Assembly: GCA_902797515.1 (NCBI GenBank)
Contig: CADBSX010000011.1
Coordinates: 1-6,669 of the forward strand
DNA length: 6,669 nt
Direction: 5' to 3'
Origin: an uncultured Eubacteriales bacterium
GTDB lineage: Bacteria > Bacillota > Clostridia > Christensenellales > Borkfalkiaceae
Each line of letters starts with the position of its first letter. Within the stretch, counting starts at the first letter, position 1. The position numbers were made by a program, and so were the translations under genes. Below the pieces are notes generated by a model, which did no database searches, was not told where the DNA came from, and saw nothing but the letters and a program-made list of their open reading frames with translations. This document shows, one piece after another, positions 1 through 6,347 of the stretch.

Positions 1-2
1 TT

Positions 3-83
3 ATCGGCGTTATCGGCTCGGATATTTTCTATCTTTTAGGCGGAATATTCGGGCTCGTATCCGAAAGTCAGGATAACGGCTGA
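3..83 (+). CDS. C-terminal end of an unidentified, possibly membrane-associated protein (partial)
   Basis: An open frame enters from the left edge and ends at a TGA at 81-83, giving 26 visible residues. The visible part is mostly hydrophobic and glycine-rich (IGVIGSDIFYLLGGIFGLV), then a short polar tail (SESQDNG). This would fit a final membrane-spanning segment with a short tail, but that is inference. A strong terminator begins about 15 bases after the stop, which supports this frame as the true gene end. The other two forward frames stop earlier, at 37-39 and 74-76. The family cannot be recognised from so little sequence. Confidence 0.5.
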   Translation: MGVIGSDIFYLLGGIFGLVSESQDNG

Positions 84-98
84 AAAAATGAAACGTCA

Positions 99-128
99 AA
101 AAAGCGGCGGAAATTTCCGCCGCTTTTT
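99..128. terminator. Bidirectional intrinsic terminator between convergent genes
   Basis: A perfect palindrome whose GC-rich core GCGGCGGAAATTTCCGCCGC (104-123) is flanked by a run of A on the left and T on the right. Each strand therefore reads as a GC-rich stem followed by a U tract. It lies just after the stop of the rightward partial gene, and the ung stop codon on the other strand (127-129) overlaps its edge. One element can end both convergent transcripts. Confidence 0.9.
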
Positions 129-795
129 ATTTGTTCAAATCCCAGTCTATCGGCTCTTTGCCGATGCTCTTTAAAAACTCGTTCGTTTTAGAGAACGGCT
201 TGCTGCCGAAAAATCCGTTATAGCACGAAAGCGGGCTCGGATGCGCGCTCTCTATTATAAAGTGCCGTTTGTCTATAAGATTTTTCTTGCTTCTCGCGTA
301 TCCGCCCCAGAGGATGAACGCCATAGGATCTCTTCTTTGCGAGAGTTTTTTTATCACTCCGTCGGTGAACGCCGTCCAGCCGCAGCCGCTGTGCGAGTTG
401 GCTTGTCCTCGGCGAACCGTAAGCGTGGAATTCAAAAGGAGCACGCCCCTTTCCGCCCATTTCGTGAGGTCGCCGCTGTCGGGCGGAGCGATTCCGAGGT
501 CGCTGTTCAATTCCTTGAAGATATTTACGAGCGACGGGGGAAACTTAACGCCCTTTTTCACGGAAAAAGACAGCCCGTGCGCCTGATCGGGCTCGTGATA
601 CGGATCCTGTCCGAGAATTACCGCCTTTACGTTTTCGTAAGGCGTGAGCCTGAACGCGTTGAAAATATCGTACATAGAGGGATAAACTATATGCGAGGCG
701 TATTCTTTTTTCAGAAATTCCCTTATTTTACGGTAATTTTCGCCGTTCACGAGATCTTTCAGTATTTCGTCCCAAGAATTTCCGACGTGTACCAT
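127..795 (-). CDS. ung: Uracil-DNA glycosylase, family 1 (UNG)
   Basis: Removes uracil from DNA by cleaving the N-glycosidic bond, starting base-excision repair of deaminated cytosine or misincorporated dUMP; a cytoplasmic, DNA-bound enzyme. The 222-residue product matches the usual family length. Visible motifs are GQDPYH at residues 62-67 with the water-activating Asp64, the uracil-pocket LLLNSTLTV at 119-127, and AHPSPLS at 184-190 with catalytic His185. The start at 795 is chosen over an in-frame ATG at 858 because AGGAG lies 7 bases upstream. In addition, a good promoter lies at 818-846, inside the extra sequence, so the longer form could not be made from it. The gene is monocistronic in this window, diverges from pgcA and converges on the left-edge gene. 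Family assignment is secure. Confidence 0.97.
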   Translation of the reverse strand: MVHVGNSWDEILKDLVNGENYRKIREFLKKEYASHIVYPSMYDIFNAFRLTPYENVKAVILGQDPYHEPDQAHGLSFSVKKGVKFPPSLVNIFKELNSDLGIAPPDSGDLTKWAERGVLLLNSTLTVRRGQANSHSGCGWTAFTDGVIKKLSQRRDPMAFILWGGYARSKKNLIDKRHFIIESAHPSPLSCYNGFFGSKPFSKTNEFLKSIGKEPIDWDLNK

Positions 796-802
796 ATTTT
801 TT

Positions 803-807
803 CTCCT
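803..807 (-). promoter_or_regulatory. Ribosome binding site of ung
   Basis: On the minus strand AAGGAG is followed by 7 A/T bases and then ATG at 795. It is the only good Shine-Dalgarno sequence near this gene, and it fixes the start at 795 rather than at the upstream ATG at 858. Confidence 0.8.
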
Positions 808-817
808 TTGCAATACT

Positions 818-846
818 ATTGTATCAGTTTTTTTCATTTCTGACAA
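818..846 (-). promoter_or_regulatory. Sigma-A-type promoter of ung
   Basis: Reading leftward, the -35 is TTGTCA (846-841) and the -10 is TACAAT (823-818), separated by exactly 17 bases. Each hexamer differs from consensus by one base. A TG one base upstream of the -10 gives an extended -10. Transcription would start near 811, leaving a leader of only about 16 bases that just holds the ribosome binding site. Confidence 0.75.
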
Positions 847-852
847 GTTTTT

Positions 853-868
853 TCGCAAAATATCGCAA
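853..868. repeat. Direct repeat TCGCAA-N4-TCGCAA between divergent promoters
   Basis: TCGCAA occurs at 853-858 and again at 863-868, exactly one helical turn (10 bp) apart. The pair lies between the -35 boxes of the ung and pgcA promoters. Tandem half-sites on one face of the helix are a common arrangement for regulator binding. A regulatory role here is inference only, and the motif is short enough to be chance. Confidence 0.3.
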
Positions 869-873
869 TGATT

Positions 874-902
874 TTGACAATCGGATAATTTTATACTATA
901 AT
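874..902 (+). promoter_or_regulatory. Perfect-consensus sigma-A promoter of the pgcA operon
   Basis: TTGACA at 874-879 and TATAAT at 897-902 are both exact consensus hexamers with an optimal 17-base spacer. The region around the -10 is very AT-rich. Transcription should start near 909, giving a leader of about 50 bases before the pgcA start codon. This is the only clear promoter for the gene run through hinT. Confidence 0.88.
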
Positions 903-918
903 ATATACAATTATAAAG

Positions 919-940
919 AATAACGGACGATCCCGTTATT
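919..940 (+). promoter_or_regulatory. Dyad / stem-loop in the pgcA 5' leader
   Basis: AATAACGG (919-926) and CCGTTATT (933-940) are perfect inverted repeats separated by 6 bases. The dyad starts about 10 bases after the predicted transcription start and ends before the ribosome binding site AGAGG at 949-953. It could be a dimeric repressor operator or a 5' stem protecting the operon mRNA. The sequence cannot decide between these. Confidence 0.45.
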
Positions 941-959
941 TCCTTAAAAGAGGTTTATT

Positions 960-2681
960 ATGGATTATAATCTTATTTACGATTCGTGGCTTACGAGTCC
1001 TTATCTGAACGCGGAAGGGCTTGCCGAACTCGAAAGCATAAAAGACGACGAAAAGGCGAAGGAATACGCTTTCGGCGGCGAACTCGAATTCGGCACGGGC
1101 GGACTTCGCGGCGTAATAGGTTACGGCACGAATAAAATGAACGTATATACCGTGAGGCGCGCGACGCAGGGGCTTGCGGAATTCATAAAGGCGCAAGGCG
1201 CGGCGAAAAAGGGCGTCGCCATATCTTACGACACGAGGAACAAGTCGGAAGAGTTCGCGAGAGCCGCCGCGGGCGTGCTTTTGTATAACGGAATAAAGGT
1301 ATATATTTATTCCGCGCCCCGTCCCGTACCGATGCTTTCTTACGCCGTGAGAAAATTGTCGGCTTTCGCAGGGATAATGATAACCGCGAGCCACAATCCG
1401 AAGGAATATAACGGATATAAGGTTTACGGCGAGGACGGCGCGCAGATGGCGCCCGAATCTACCGACGAGGTACTCGGATATATCAACCGCATAAAGGATT
1501 ACTTTTCTGTAAAGAGCGTGGAAATTCCGTCGTTAAAGGCGAAAAATCCCGCCGCGCTCGTCGTTATAGGTAAGTCTTTCGAGAATTCGTACTATTCCGA
1601 GATAAAGAAACTTTCACTTTCCAAAAAGGCGGTGAAAGCGGTAAGAAAAGATATAAAGATAGTATATACGCCCGTCCACGGCAGCGGATACGTTCCCGTG
1701 ACGACTATTCTCAAAAAACTCAAAATAAACGTTTCCGTGGTAGAAGAACAGATCATGCCCGATCCGGATTTTTCCACGGTTGAACTTCCTAATCCGGAAT
1801 TCAAAGAAACGCTGTCGATGGGCATCGCTCTCGCCGAAAAGGTAGGCGCGGACGTCGTATTCGGCACCGATCCCGACTGCGACAGATTAGGCGTCGCGGT
1901 AAAGACTTCCGCGGGCGACTTCATCGCGCTCACGGGCAATCAGACGGGAATACTTCTTCTCGATTACATCCTTCTGCGGCTCAAAGCCGAGGGAAAAACG
2001 CCGAAAAACGGCGTCGTCGTAAAGAGTTTCGTTTCCACGGGGCTCGCCAAACCTATCTGCGACAATTACGGCGTGGAACTCGTCGAAACTCCCGTCGGCT
2101 TTAAATTCATAGGCGAGAAGATAAAGGAATACGAAAAAGACAGGTCGAAAACGTTCATTTTCGGTTTCGAGGAAAGTTGCGGCTATCTTCGCGGCACGCA
2201 CGCGAGAGATAAAGACGCGGTCGTCGCGAGTATGCTTTTCGCGGAGATGACCTGTTATTACAAGTCGGTCGGAAAGACGGTTTACGAGAGGCTCGAAGAG
2301 ATTTACGCGAAATACGGATACGTTTTAGACGCCGCCGACAGTTTCAAATATTCGGGCATAACCGCTATGGATGAAATGAACGCCGCCGTCAACGCGATGC
2401 GCGGGAAAAAGATAGACAGCATAGGCATATATACGGTGAGCGCGGTAAGGGATTACCTTTCGGGAAAGAGGACGACCGAAGAGGGCGAAGAGGAACTCCC
2501 GATAAAGGGAATAAACTGCCTGTACTACGAACTTTTAAACGGCGGATTTATCTGTTTGAGACCGAGCGGCACCGAGCCGAAACTCAAAGTTTATTATTCG
2601 GTGAAAGCCAAAGATAAACCGCGCGCGGAAATCGCGTTCGCGGAGATGAAAGAGAGTTTCAACGCCATTTTGAAAGGCTGA
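960..2681 (+). CDS. pgcA: Phosphoglucomutase / phosphomannomutase, PgcA (PGM2-like) type
   Basis: An alpha-D-phosphohexomutase interconverting glucose-6-phosphate and glucose-1-phosphate (and possibly the mannose phosphates) through a phosphoserine. It feeds glycolipid, wall-polymer and glycogen precursors in the cytoplasm. At 573 residues it has the length of the PgcA/PGM2-like branch rather than the ~450 of ManB/GlmM. Landmarks in order are FGTGGLRG at 44-51, the active-site loop TASHNP at 142-147 with Ser144, and the metal loop DPDCDR at 304-309 (Asp304/306/308). The sugar-binding FGFEESCG lies at 401-408 and the phosphate-binding RPSGTEPK at 534-541. The Cys in the metal loop is normal for this branch. 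ATG at 960 follows AGAGG by 6 bases. It is first in the operon, 7 bases before prmA. The preferred sugar cannot be read from sequence; it is often annotated pgm. Confidence 0.95.
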   Translation: MDYNLIYDSWLTSPYLNAEGLAELESIKDDEKAKEYAFGGELEFGTGGLRGVIGYGTNKMNVYTVRRATQGLAEFIKAQGAAKKGVAISYDTRNKSEEFARAAAGVLLYNGIKVYIYSAPRPVPMLSYAVRKLSAFAGIMITASHNPKEYNGYKVYGEDGAQMAPESTDEVLGYINRIKDYFSVKSVEIPSLKAKNPAALVVIGKSFENSYYSEIKKLSLSKKAVKAVRKDIKIVYTPVHGSGYVPVTTILKKLKINVSVVEEQIMPDPDFSTVELPNPEFKETLSMGIALAEKVGADVVFGTDPDCDRLGVAVKTSAGDFIALTGNQTGILLLDYILLRLKAEGKTPKNGVVVKSFVSTGLAKPICDNYGVELVETPVGFKFIGEKIKEYEKDRSKTFIFGFEESCGYLRGTHARDKDAVVASMLFAEMTCYYKSVGKTVYERLEEIYAKYGYVLDAADSFKYSGITAMDEMNAAVNAMRGKKIDSIGIYTVSAVRDYLSGKRTTEEGEEELPIKGINCLYYELLNGGFICLRPSGTEPKLKVYYSVKAKDKPRAEIAFAEMKESFNAILKG

Positions 2682-2688
2682 AAATAAA

Positions 2689-3636
2689 ATGAAATTTACT
2701 GAACTTACGGTAAACACGACTTCCGCCGCGCAGGAACTCGTCGCGGACGTTATGTGGAATTACACGAATTACGGCGTCGCGATAAGCGACGTGAAAGACG
2801 TCGTGGAACTTATTTCCGACCGCCGCGAAACGTGGGATTATATAGACGATAAGTTGCTTGAAAATCTCAACGGCAACGCCGCGCTCGTGAAAGCGTATAT
2901 ACCGACCGACGTCGAAGGGGAAATTCTCCCGAAAATTTACGCCGACCTCGGAAAACTCAAAGAGAACGGGGCGGGCGAGACGGATTTCGGGAGTCTCGAA
3001 ACCGTCAGGCGGACGGTTGACGGCGACGACTGGATAGAGATCTGGAAAAAGCATTTCCGCCCGATAGAACTCGGGAAAATAGTCGTATGCCCCGCGTGGA
3101 TAAATTACGAACCTAAAGAGGGGCGGAAAAAAGTTATAATCGACAGCAATACGGCGTTCGGAACGGGCGAACACGAAACGACGTCAATGGTCGTAAGGCT
3201 GATGCAGAAATACGTCGGAAAAGCCGAAACGGTGCTCGACGTCGGCACGGGCAGCGGAATACTCGGCATATCCGCCGCGCTTCTCGGCGCGAAGAAAGTC
3301 GTTATGACGGATATCGACTATGTCGCGGTAAAGTCCGCTATTCACAACGCGGAGATGAACGGCGTTTCGGACAGATGCGAAGTCTTTCTGAACGACCTTC
3401 TTAAAGAGAAAGACGTAAAGGGCGATCTGGTACTCGCCAACATTACCGCTGACGTGCTTATAAAACTCGCGGAGACTATCCCCGAACACGTGAACGCCGG
3501 CGGGACTATAATTTTGAGCGGAATAATAAAGAAGAAAGTCGATGAAGTCATTTCGGTTTATTCGGAAAAGGGCTTTACGCTTTCGGAAAGGGAAAACGAG
3601 GGCGAGTGGATCGCGCTCGCTATGAAAAAAGTATGA
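2689..3636 (+). CDS. prmA: Ribosomal protein L11 methyltransferase PrmA
   Basis: A SAM-dependent class I methyltransferase that trimethylates lysines and the N-terminus of ribosomal protein L11. The 315-residue length is typical. The N-terminal ~130 residues match the L11-recognition domain in position, followed by the signature AFGTGEHETT at 156-165. The SAM-binding motif I is VLDVGTGSGILG at 182-193, an acidic MTDID follows at 206-210, and the catalytic-loop-like LANITADV spans 249-256. The residues before FGTG are DSN instead of the more common DPG, and EH replaces TH; related forms occur in other phyla, so this looks like family variation. The ribosome binding site is weak (GAAAGG, overlapping the pgcA stop region), so translation may depend on coupling. 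The stop overlaps the mtaB start by ATGA, implying coupled expression. In many Bacillota rsmE follows directly; here it does not. Confidence 0.95.
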   Translation: MKFTELTVNTTSAAQELVADVMWNYTNYGVAISDVKDVVELISDRRETWDYIDDKLLENLNGNAALVKAYIPTDVEGEILPKIYADLGKLKENGAGETDFGSLETVRRTVDGDDWIEIWKKHFRPIELGKIVVCPAWINYEPKEGRKKVIIDSNTAFGTGEHETTSMVVRLMQKYVGKAETVLDVGTGSGILGISAALLGAKKVVMTDIDYVAVKSAIHNAEMNGVSDRCEVFLNDLLKEKDVKGDLVLANITADVLIKLAETIPEHVNAGGTIILSGIIKKKVDEVISVYSEKGFTLSERENEGEWIALAMKKV

Positions 3637-4871
3637 AAGCGGTCGTATTCACTCTCGGCTGTAAGGTAAACGGTTACGAGAGCGCGTCTCTTGCAGCAGG
3701 GCTTAAAGAACTCGGTTACGATACGGACGAGAAACTCTGCGAGGCGGACGTATATATAATAAACACCTGCGCGGTGACCGCCGAGGCGGAAAAGAAGTCG
3801 CGGCAGGCTATCGCTCGGGCAAAAAAATACAACGCGAACGCGAAGATAATCGTCACGGGTTGCGCGTCGGAGAAGTCCCCCGACGATTTTTTAAAAAAGG
3901 AAGGCGTGACTCTGGTCACGGGCGCGAAATCGAAAGAGAAGATACTTTCCCTTCTTTCGGAAACGGGCAAGAGGATAACCGAAGAGGACGAATACGCCGA
4001 AAGTTATTTTCCGCTGTCAAAGGGCAAAACGCGCTCGTATATAAAGGTGCAGGACGGCTGCGACAATTTCTGTTCGTACTGCGTTATTCCCTATCTTCGG
4101 GGCAGGAGCAGATCGCGCAAAGCCGAAAACGTCGCGGCGGAAATAGAGAGCGTATCTCCCGCCGAGGCGGTCGTAACGGGCATAAATCTCTCGTCGTATC
4201 GCGACGGCGAAAACGGACTTAAAGAACTTATAGACCGACTTTCGGGCGTGAATTGCAGGATAAGGCTCGGTTCTTTGGAGGCGGGAGTCATAGACGACGG
4301 ACTTTTATCGTCGCTAAAAAATCTTAAAGATTTCGCGGATCATTTCCATCTCTCTCTTCAATCGGGCTCGGACTCCGTTTTAAAGAGTATGAACAGGCAT
4401 TACACGGCGGAAGAATTTTCGGAAAAATGCGATCTTATAAGAAAATATTTCCCGAACGCGGGAATAACCACGGATATAATAGCGGGCTATCCGACGGAGA
4501 GCGAAGAGTATTTTTCGGAAACGCTCGCGCTTGCGGAAAAGGTAAAATTTTCGGATATACACTGTTTCCCGTATTCGCCGAGGGAAGGCACGGTCGGCGC
4601 GGAACTCAAAATCCTCGATCCGAAGATCGTGGAAGGGCGCACGGCTCGCCTTCTCGCTTTGAAAGCGGAACTGAAAAGAGAATTTGCGGAAAGTCAGGTC
4701 GGAAAAACGCTTATGTTTTTACCGGAAGAGAGGACGGGCGGCGAAACGGTCGGATATACGGGAAATTATTTGAGGTGTTTCGTAAAAGGCGATTTGCCTT
4801 TGGGAAAGATCGTTCCCGTGAAGATAGAAAAGCCCTATAAGGACGGCGCGGCGGCGTCGGTGGATATATGA
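3633..4871 (+). CDS. mtaB: tRNA ct6A37/t6A37 methylthiotransferase MtaB (radical SAM)
   Basis: Adds a methylthio group to threonylcarbamoyl-adenosine 37 of tRNAs reading ANN codons, giving ms2t6A, which stabilises codon-anticodon pairing. The 412-residue product shows all three expected parts. The N-terminal UPF0004 domain starts at TLGCKVN (7-13) and has cluster cysteines Cys10, Cys46 and Cys77. The radical SAM domain has CDNFCSYC at 143-150, followed by VIPYLRGRSRSR. A TRAM-like C-terminus (about 354-410) includes VGYTGNYLR. The GCKVN signature and the length favour MtaB over MiaB and RimO. The ATG at 3633 overlaps the prmA stop as ATGA and has no clear ribosome binding site, suggesting coupling. 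A GTG at 3606 would add nine residues but sits too close to its GAGGG; family members start just before the TLGC motif. Confidence 0.93.
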   Translation: MKAVVFTLGCKVNGYESASLAAGLKELGYDTDEKLCEADVYIINTCAVTAEAEKKSRQAIARAKKYNANAKIIVTGCASEKSPDDFLKKEGVTLVTGAKSKEKILSLLSETGKRITEEDEYAESYFPLSKGKTRSYIKVQDGCDNFCSYCVIPYLRGRSRSRKAENVAAEIESVSPAEAVVTGINLSSYRDGENGLKELIDRLSGVNCRIRLGSLEAGVIDDGLLSSLKNLKDFADHFHLSLQSGSDSVLKSMNRHYTAEEFSEKCDLIRKYFPNAGITTDIIAGYPTESEEYFSETLALAEKVKFSDIHCFPYSPREGTVGAELKILDPKIVEGRTARLLALKAELKREFAESQVGKTLMFLPEERTGGETVGYTGNYLRCFVKGDLPLGKIVPVKIEKPYKDGAAASVDI

Positions 4872-5866
4872 AAACTTTCAACAAGGCGGAGTACGAGAGA
4901 ATAAGCATTCTCGACAAACAGAAGTATATAAAACTTATAAAGGATAAATTCGAGCGGTCTTTGGCGGAAAAACTTTCGCTTATAAGAGTTACCGCGCCGC
5001 TTATCGTCACGCGCGAATCGGGACTTCAGGACGATTTGAGCGGCATAGAGAGAAAAGTCGCTTTCGACCTCGGAAAGAACGGAAAGACGGTCGAAATAGT
5101 GCAATCTCTCGCGAAGTGGAAGAGGTACGCGCTCGGAAGGTATAATATTCCCGTCGGCAGCGGCATTTATACGGATATGACGGCGATACGCCGCGACGAT
5201 AAAATGGACGAAACGCACTCGGTTTACGTCGATCAATGGGATTGGGAAAAACCGATAGAGAGAAAGGACAGGACGACGGAATACCTTAAAGATACGGTGA
5301 AAAAAATAGTCGCCGCGATAGCGGATACCGCGGAATACGTTTCCGAAAACGGCTTTAAGGCGCAGAAGATCGAAAGAGAGCCCTGTTTTATCACCGCGCA
5401 GGACCTCGAAGACGAATATCCCGACAAGACGCCGAAAGAGAGGGAATATCTTATCGCGAAAGAGAAGAGAACTGTATTTATAATAGGAATAGGCGGCGAC
5501 CTTAAAAGCGGCGCGCCGCACGACCTTCGCGCCCCCGACTACGACGACTGGTCTTTAAACGGCGATCTGCTCGTTTTTTCGGACGTTCTTTCGGACGCGC
5601 TCGAAATATCGAGTATGGGGATAAGAGTGGACGAAAAATCGCTTATGTCTCAACTCGAAAAATCGGGGCATACCGAACGGCTTGCTTACGATTTCCACAG
5701 GTCCGTATTGAAAGGCGAACTTCCGCTCTCGATAGGCGGCGGGATCGGTCAGAGCAGGCTCTGTCAACTTATTTTAAAGCGCGCGCACGTAGGCGAAGTG
5801 CAGTCGTCGTACTGGGACGAAGAGAACTTGTCTTACGCCGAGAAAAACGGCATAGAATTGCTATAA
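4868..5866 (+). CDS. asnA: Aspartate-ammonia ligase (asparagine synthetase A)
   Basis: Makes asparagine from aspartate, ammonia and ATP (to AMP and PPi), using free ammonia rather than glutamine. The fold is related to class II aminoacyl-tRNA synthetases. The 332-residue length is close to the ~330 typical of the family. Family landmarks are RVTAPLIVTRESGLQDDLSG at 40-59, IVQSLAKWKRYALGRY at 77-92 and IYTDMTAIRRDD at 100-111. Further along are THSVYVDQWDWE at 116-127, GAPHDLRAPDYDDW at 215-228, LEISSMGIRVD at 245-255 and the synthetase-like motif GGGIGQSRL at 290-298. It overlaps mtaB by ATGA, with GGTGGA 4 bases upstream, so the two are probably translationally coupled. An amino-acid biosynthesis gene is not usual between mtaB and the HIT gene; base and codon use look like its neighbours, giving no sign of recent transfer. 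Confidence 0.96.
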   Translation: MKTFNKAEYERISILDKQKYIKLIKDKFERSLAEKLSLIRVTAPLIVTRESGLQDDLSGIERKVAFDLGKNGKTVEIVQSLAKWKRYALGRYNIPVGSGIYTDMTAIRRDDKMDETHSVYVDQWDWEKPIERKDRTTEYLKDTVKKIVAAIADTAEYVSENGFKAQKIEREPCFITAQDLEDEYPDKTPKEREYLIAKEKRTVFIIGIGGDLKSGAPHDLRAPDYDDWSLNGDLLVFSDVLSDALEISSMGIRVDEKSLMSQLEKSGHTERLAYDFHRSVLKGELPLSIGGGIGQSRLCQLILKRAHVGEVQSSYWDEENLSYAEKNGIELL

Positions 5867-5882
5867 TAATATTGTAAAATAA

Positions 5883-5888
5883 GAGGTG
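5883..5888 (+). promoter_or_regulatory. Ribosome binding site of hinT
   Basis: GAGGTG matches the 16S anti-Shine-Dalgarno region and sits 6 bases before ATG at 5895. It overlaps an in-frame GTG at 5886, so that GTG is part of the ribosome binding site rather than the start. The 28-base gap after asnA holds little else, so hinT is probably read from the operon transcript but initiates independently. Confidence 0.8.
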
Positions 5889-5894
5889 GAAGAA

Positions 5895-6236
5895 ATGGAA
5901 GATTGTTTATTTTGTAAATTCGTAAAAAACGAGATAAAGACGGAAAAGGTTTACGAGGACGGGGATTTCATCATAATAAGGGATATAAATCCGCAGGCGA
6001 AAAATCATTTTCTCGCGATCCCGAAAAAGCACTTCAAATACCTCGCGGAGATGACCGCGGACGACGCGGCGACGGTCGGCAGGATATTGAAGAAGATATC
6101 GGAACTGAAAGACCTTCTCGGTCTTGACGGCGGTTACAGGCTCGTGATAAATCAGGGCGACGACGCCGGACAGACCGTGCCGCACCTTCACGTGCATATT
6201 CTTTCCGGGCAGAAAATGGGCTGGCAGCCCGCGTAG
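5895..6236 (+). CDS. hinT: HIT-family purine nucleoside phosphoramidase (HinT-like)
   Basis: A histidine-triad hydrolase of the HINT branch. Family members cleave AMP-phosphoramidates and acyl- or aminoacyl-adenylates, usually as cytoplasmic dimers. The 113-residue length is typical. It begins MEDCLFCKF, with the Cys4-x2-Cys7 pair found in many bacterial members, has PKKH at 43-46, and carries the histidine triad HLHVHIL at 97-103 (His97, His99, His101). It ends with the branch-typical KMGWQPA (107-113). It lies 28 bases after asnA. A HIT gene just before rpsU is a known clostridial arrangement, consistent with a housekeeping role near the translation machinery, perhaps clearing adenylate by-products. 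The natural substrate cannot be read from sequence. No terminator is visible after it, so read-through into rpsU is likely. Confidence 0.94.
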   Translation: MEDCLFCKFVKNEIKTEKVYEDGDFIIIRDINPQAKNHFLAIPKKHFKYLAEMTADDAATVGRILKKISELKDLLGLDGGYRLVINQGDDAGQTVPHLHVHILSGQKMGWQPA

Positions 6237-6266
6237 AAAAAATTTTACGGACGGCATAAAAAACGC

Positions 6267-6295
6267 TTGACAAAAAAAAGCCCGATTGATATAAT
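6267..6295 (+). promoter_or_regulatory. Perfect-consensus sigma-A promoter of rpsU
   Basis: TTGACA at 6267-6272 and TATAAT at 6290-6295 are exact consensus with a 17-base spacer, and TG at 6287-6288 adds an extended -10. It is the strongest promoter in the window by sequence. The predicted start near 6302 leaves a leader of about 45 bases. It gives bS21 its own expression on top of any read-through from the upstream operon, as expected for an abundant ribosomal protein. Confidence 0.9.
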
Positions 6296-6311
6296 GATTA
6301 AGCTTGAAAAA

Positions 6312-6336
6312 TCTTTGTGCCGCAGGGCGAAGGAGG
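6312..6336 (+). promoter_or_regulatory. rpsU ribosome binding site with a possible occluding leader hairpin
   Basis: AAGGAGG at 6330-6336 is the longest anti-Shine-Dalgarno match in the window, 11 bases before the ATG. Upstream, TCTTT (6312-6316) can pair with AAGGA (6330-6334, with one G-U), and GCC (6319-6321) with GGC (6326-6328) around a 4-base loop. Most of the Shine-Dalgarno could thus be hidden in a small hairpin. The stem is short and was folded by eye. The binding site is well supported; the regulatory hairpin is a hypothesis. Confidence 0.5.
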
Positions 6337-6347
6337 GTTGAGAAAAT

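Noticed and set aside
241..843. Plus-strand open frame of 200 codons opposite ung
   Set aside because: It is antisense to a clear ung gene, has no recognisable motif, and crosses the ung promoter.
796..858. N-terminal extension of ung from an ATG at 858
   Set aside because: The extra 21 residues cover the ung promoter and ribosome binding site, are not typical of UNG, and have no Shine-Dalgarno; ATG at 795 fits AGGAG spacing and family length.
2659..3174. Minus-strand open frame opposite the start of prmA
   Set aside because: It is a shadow of prmA with no motif and no promoter or binding site to support it.
4835..5521. Long minus-strand open frame opposite asnA (228 codons)
   Set aside because: It lies opposite the well-supported asnA, its translation is rich in Arg, Phe and Tyr as expected of a shadow frame in this codon usage, and it shows no family motif or ribosome binding site.
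5862..5867. TATAAT overlapping the asnA stop as a possible hinT promoter
   Set aside because: No -35-like hexamer lies 16-18 bases upstream, so it is best explained by AT-rich sequence around the stop codon.
5886..5894. GTG at 5886 as the hinT start
   Set aside because: The GTG lies inside the GAGGTG ribosome binding site of the ATG at 5895, and HIT proteins typically begin MEDCxFC as the ATG form does.
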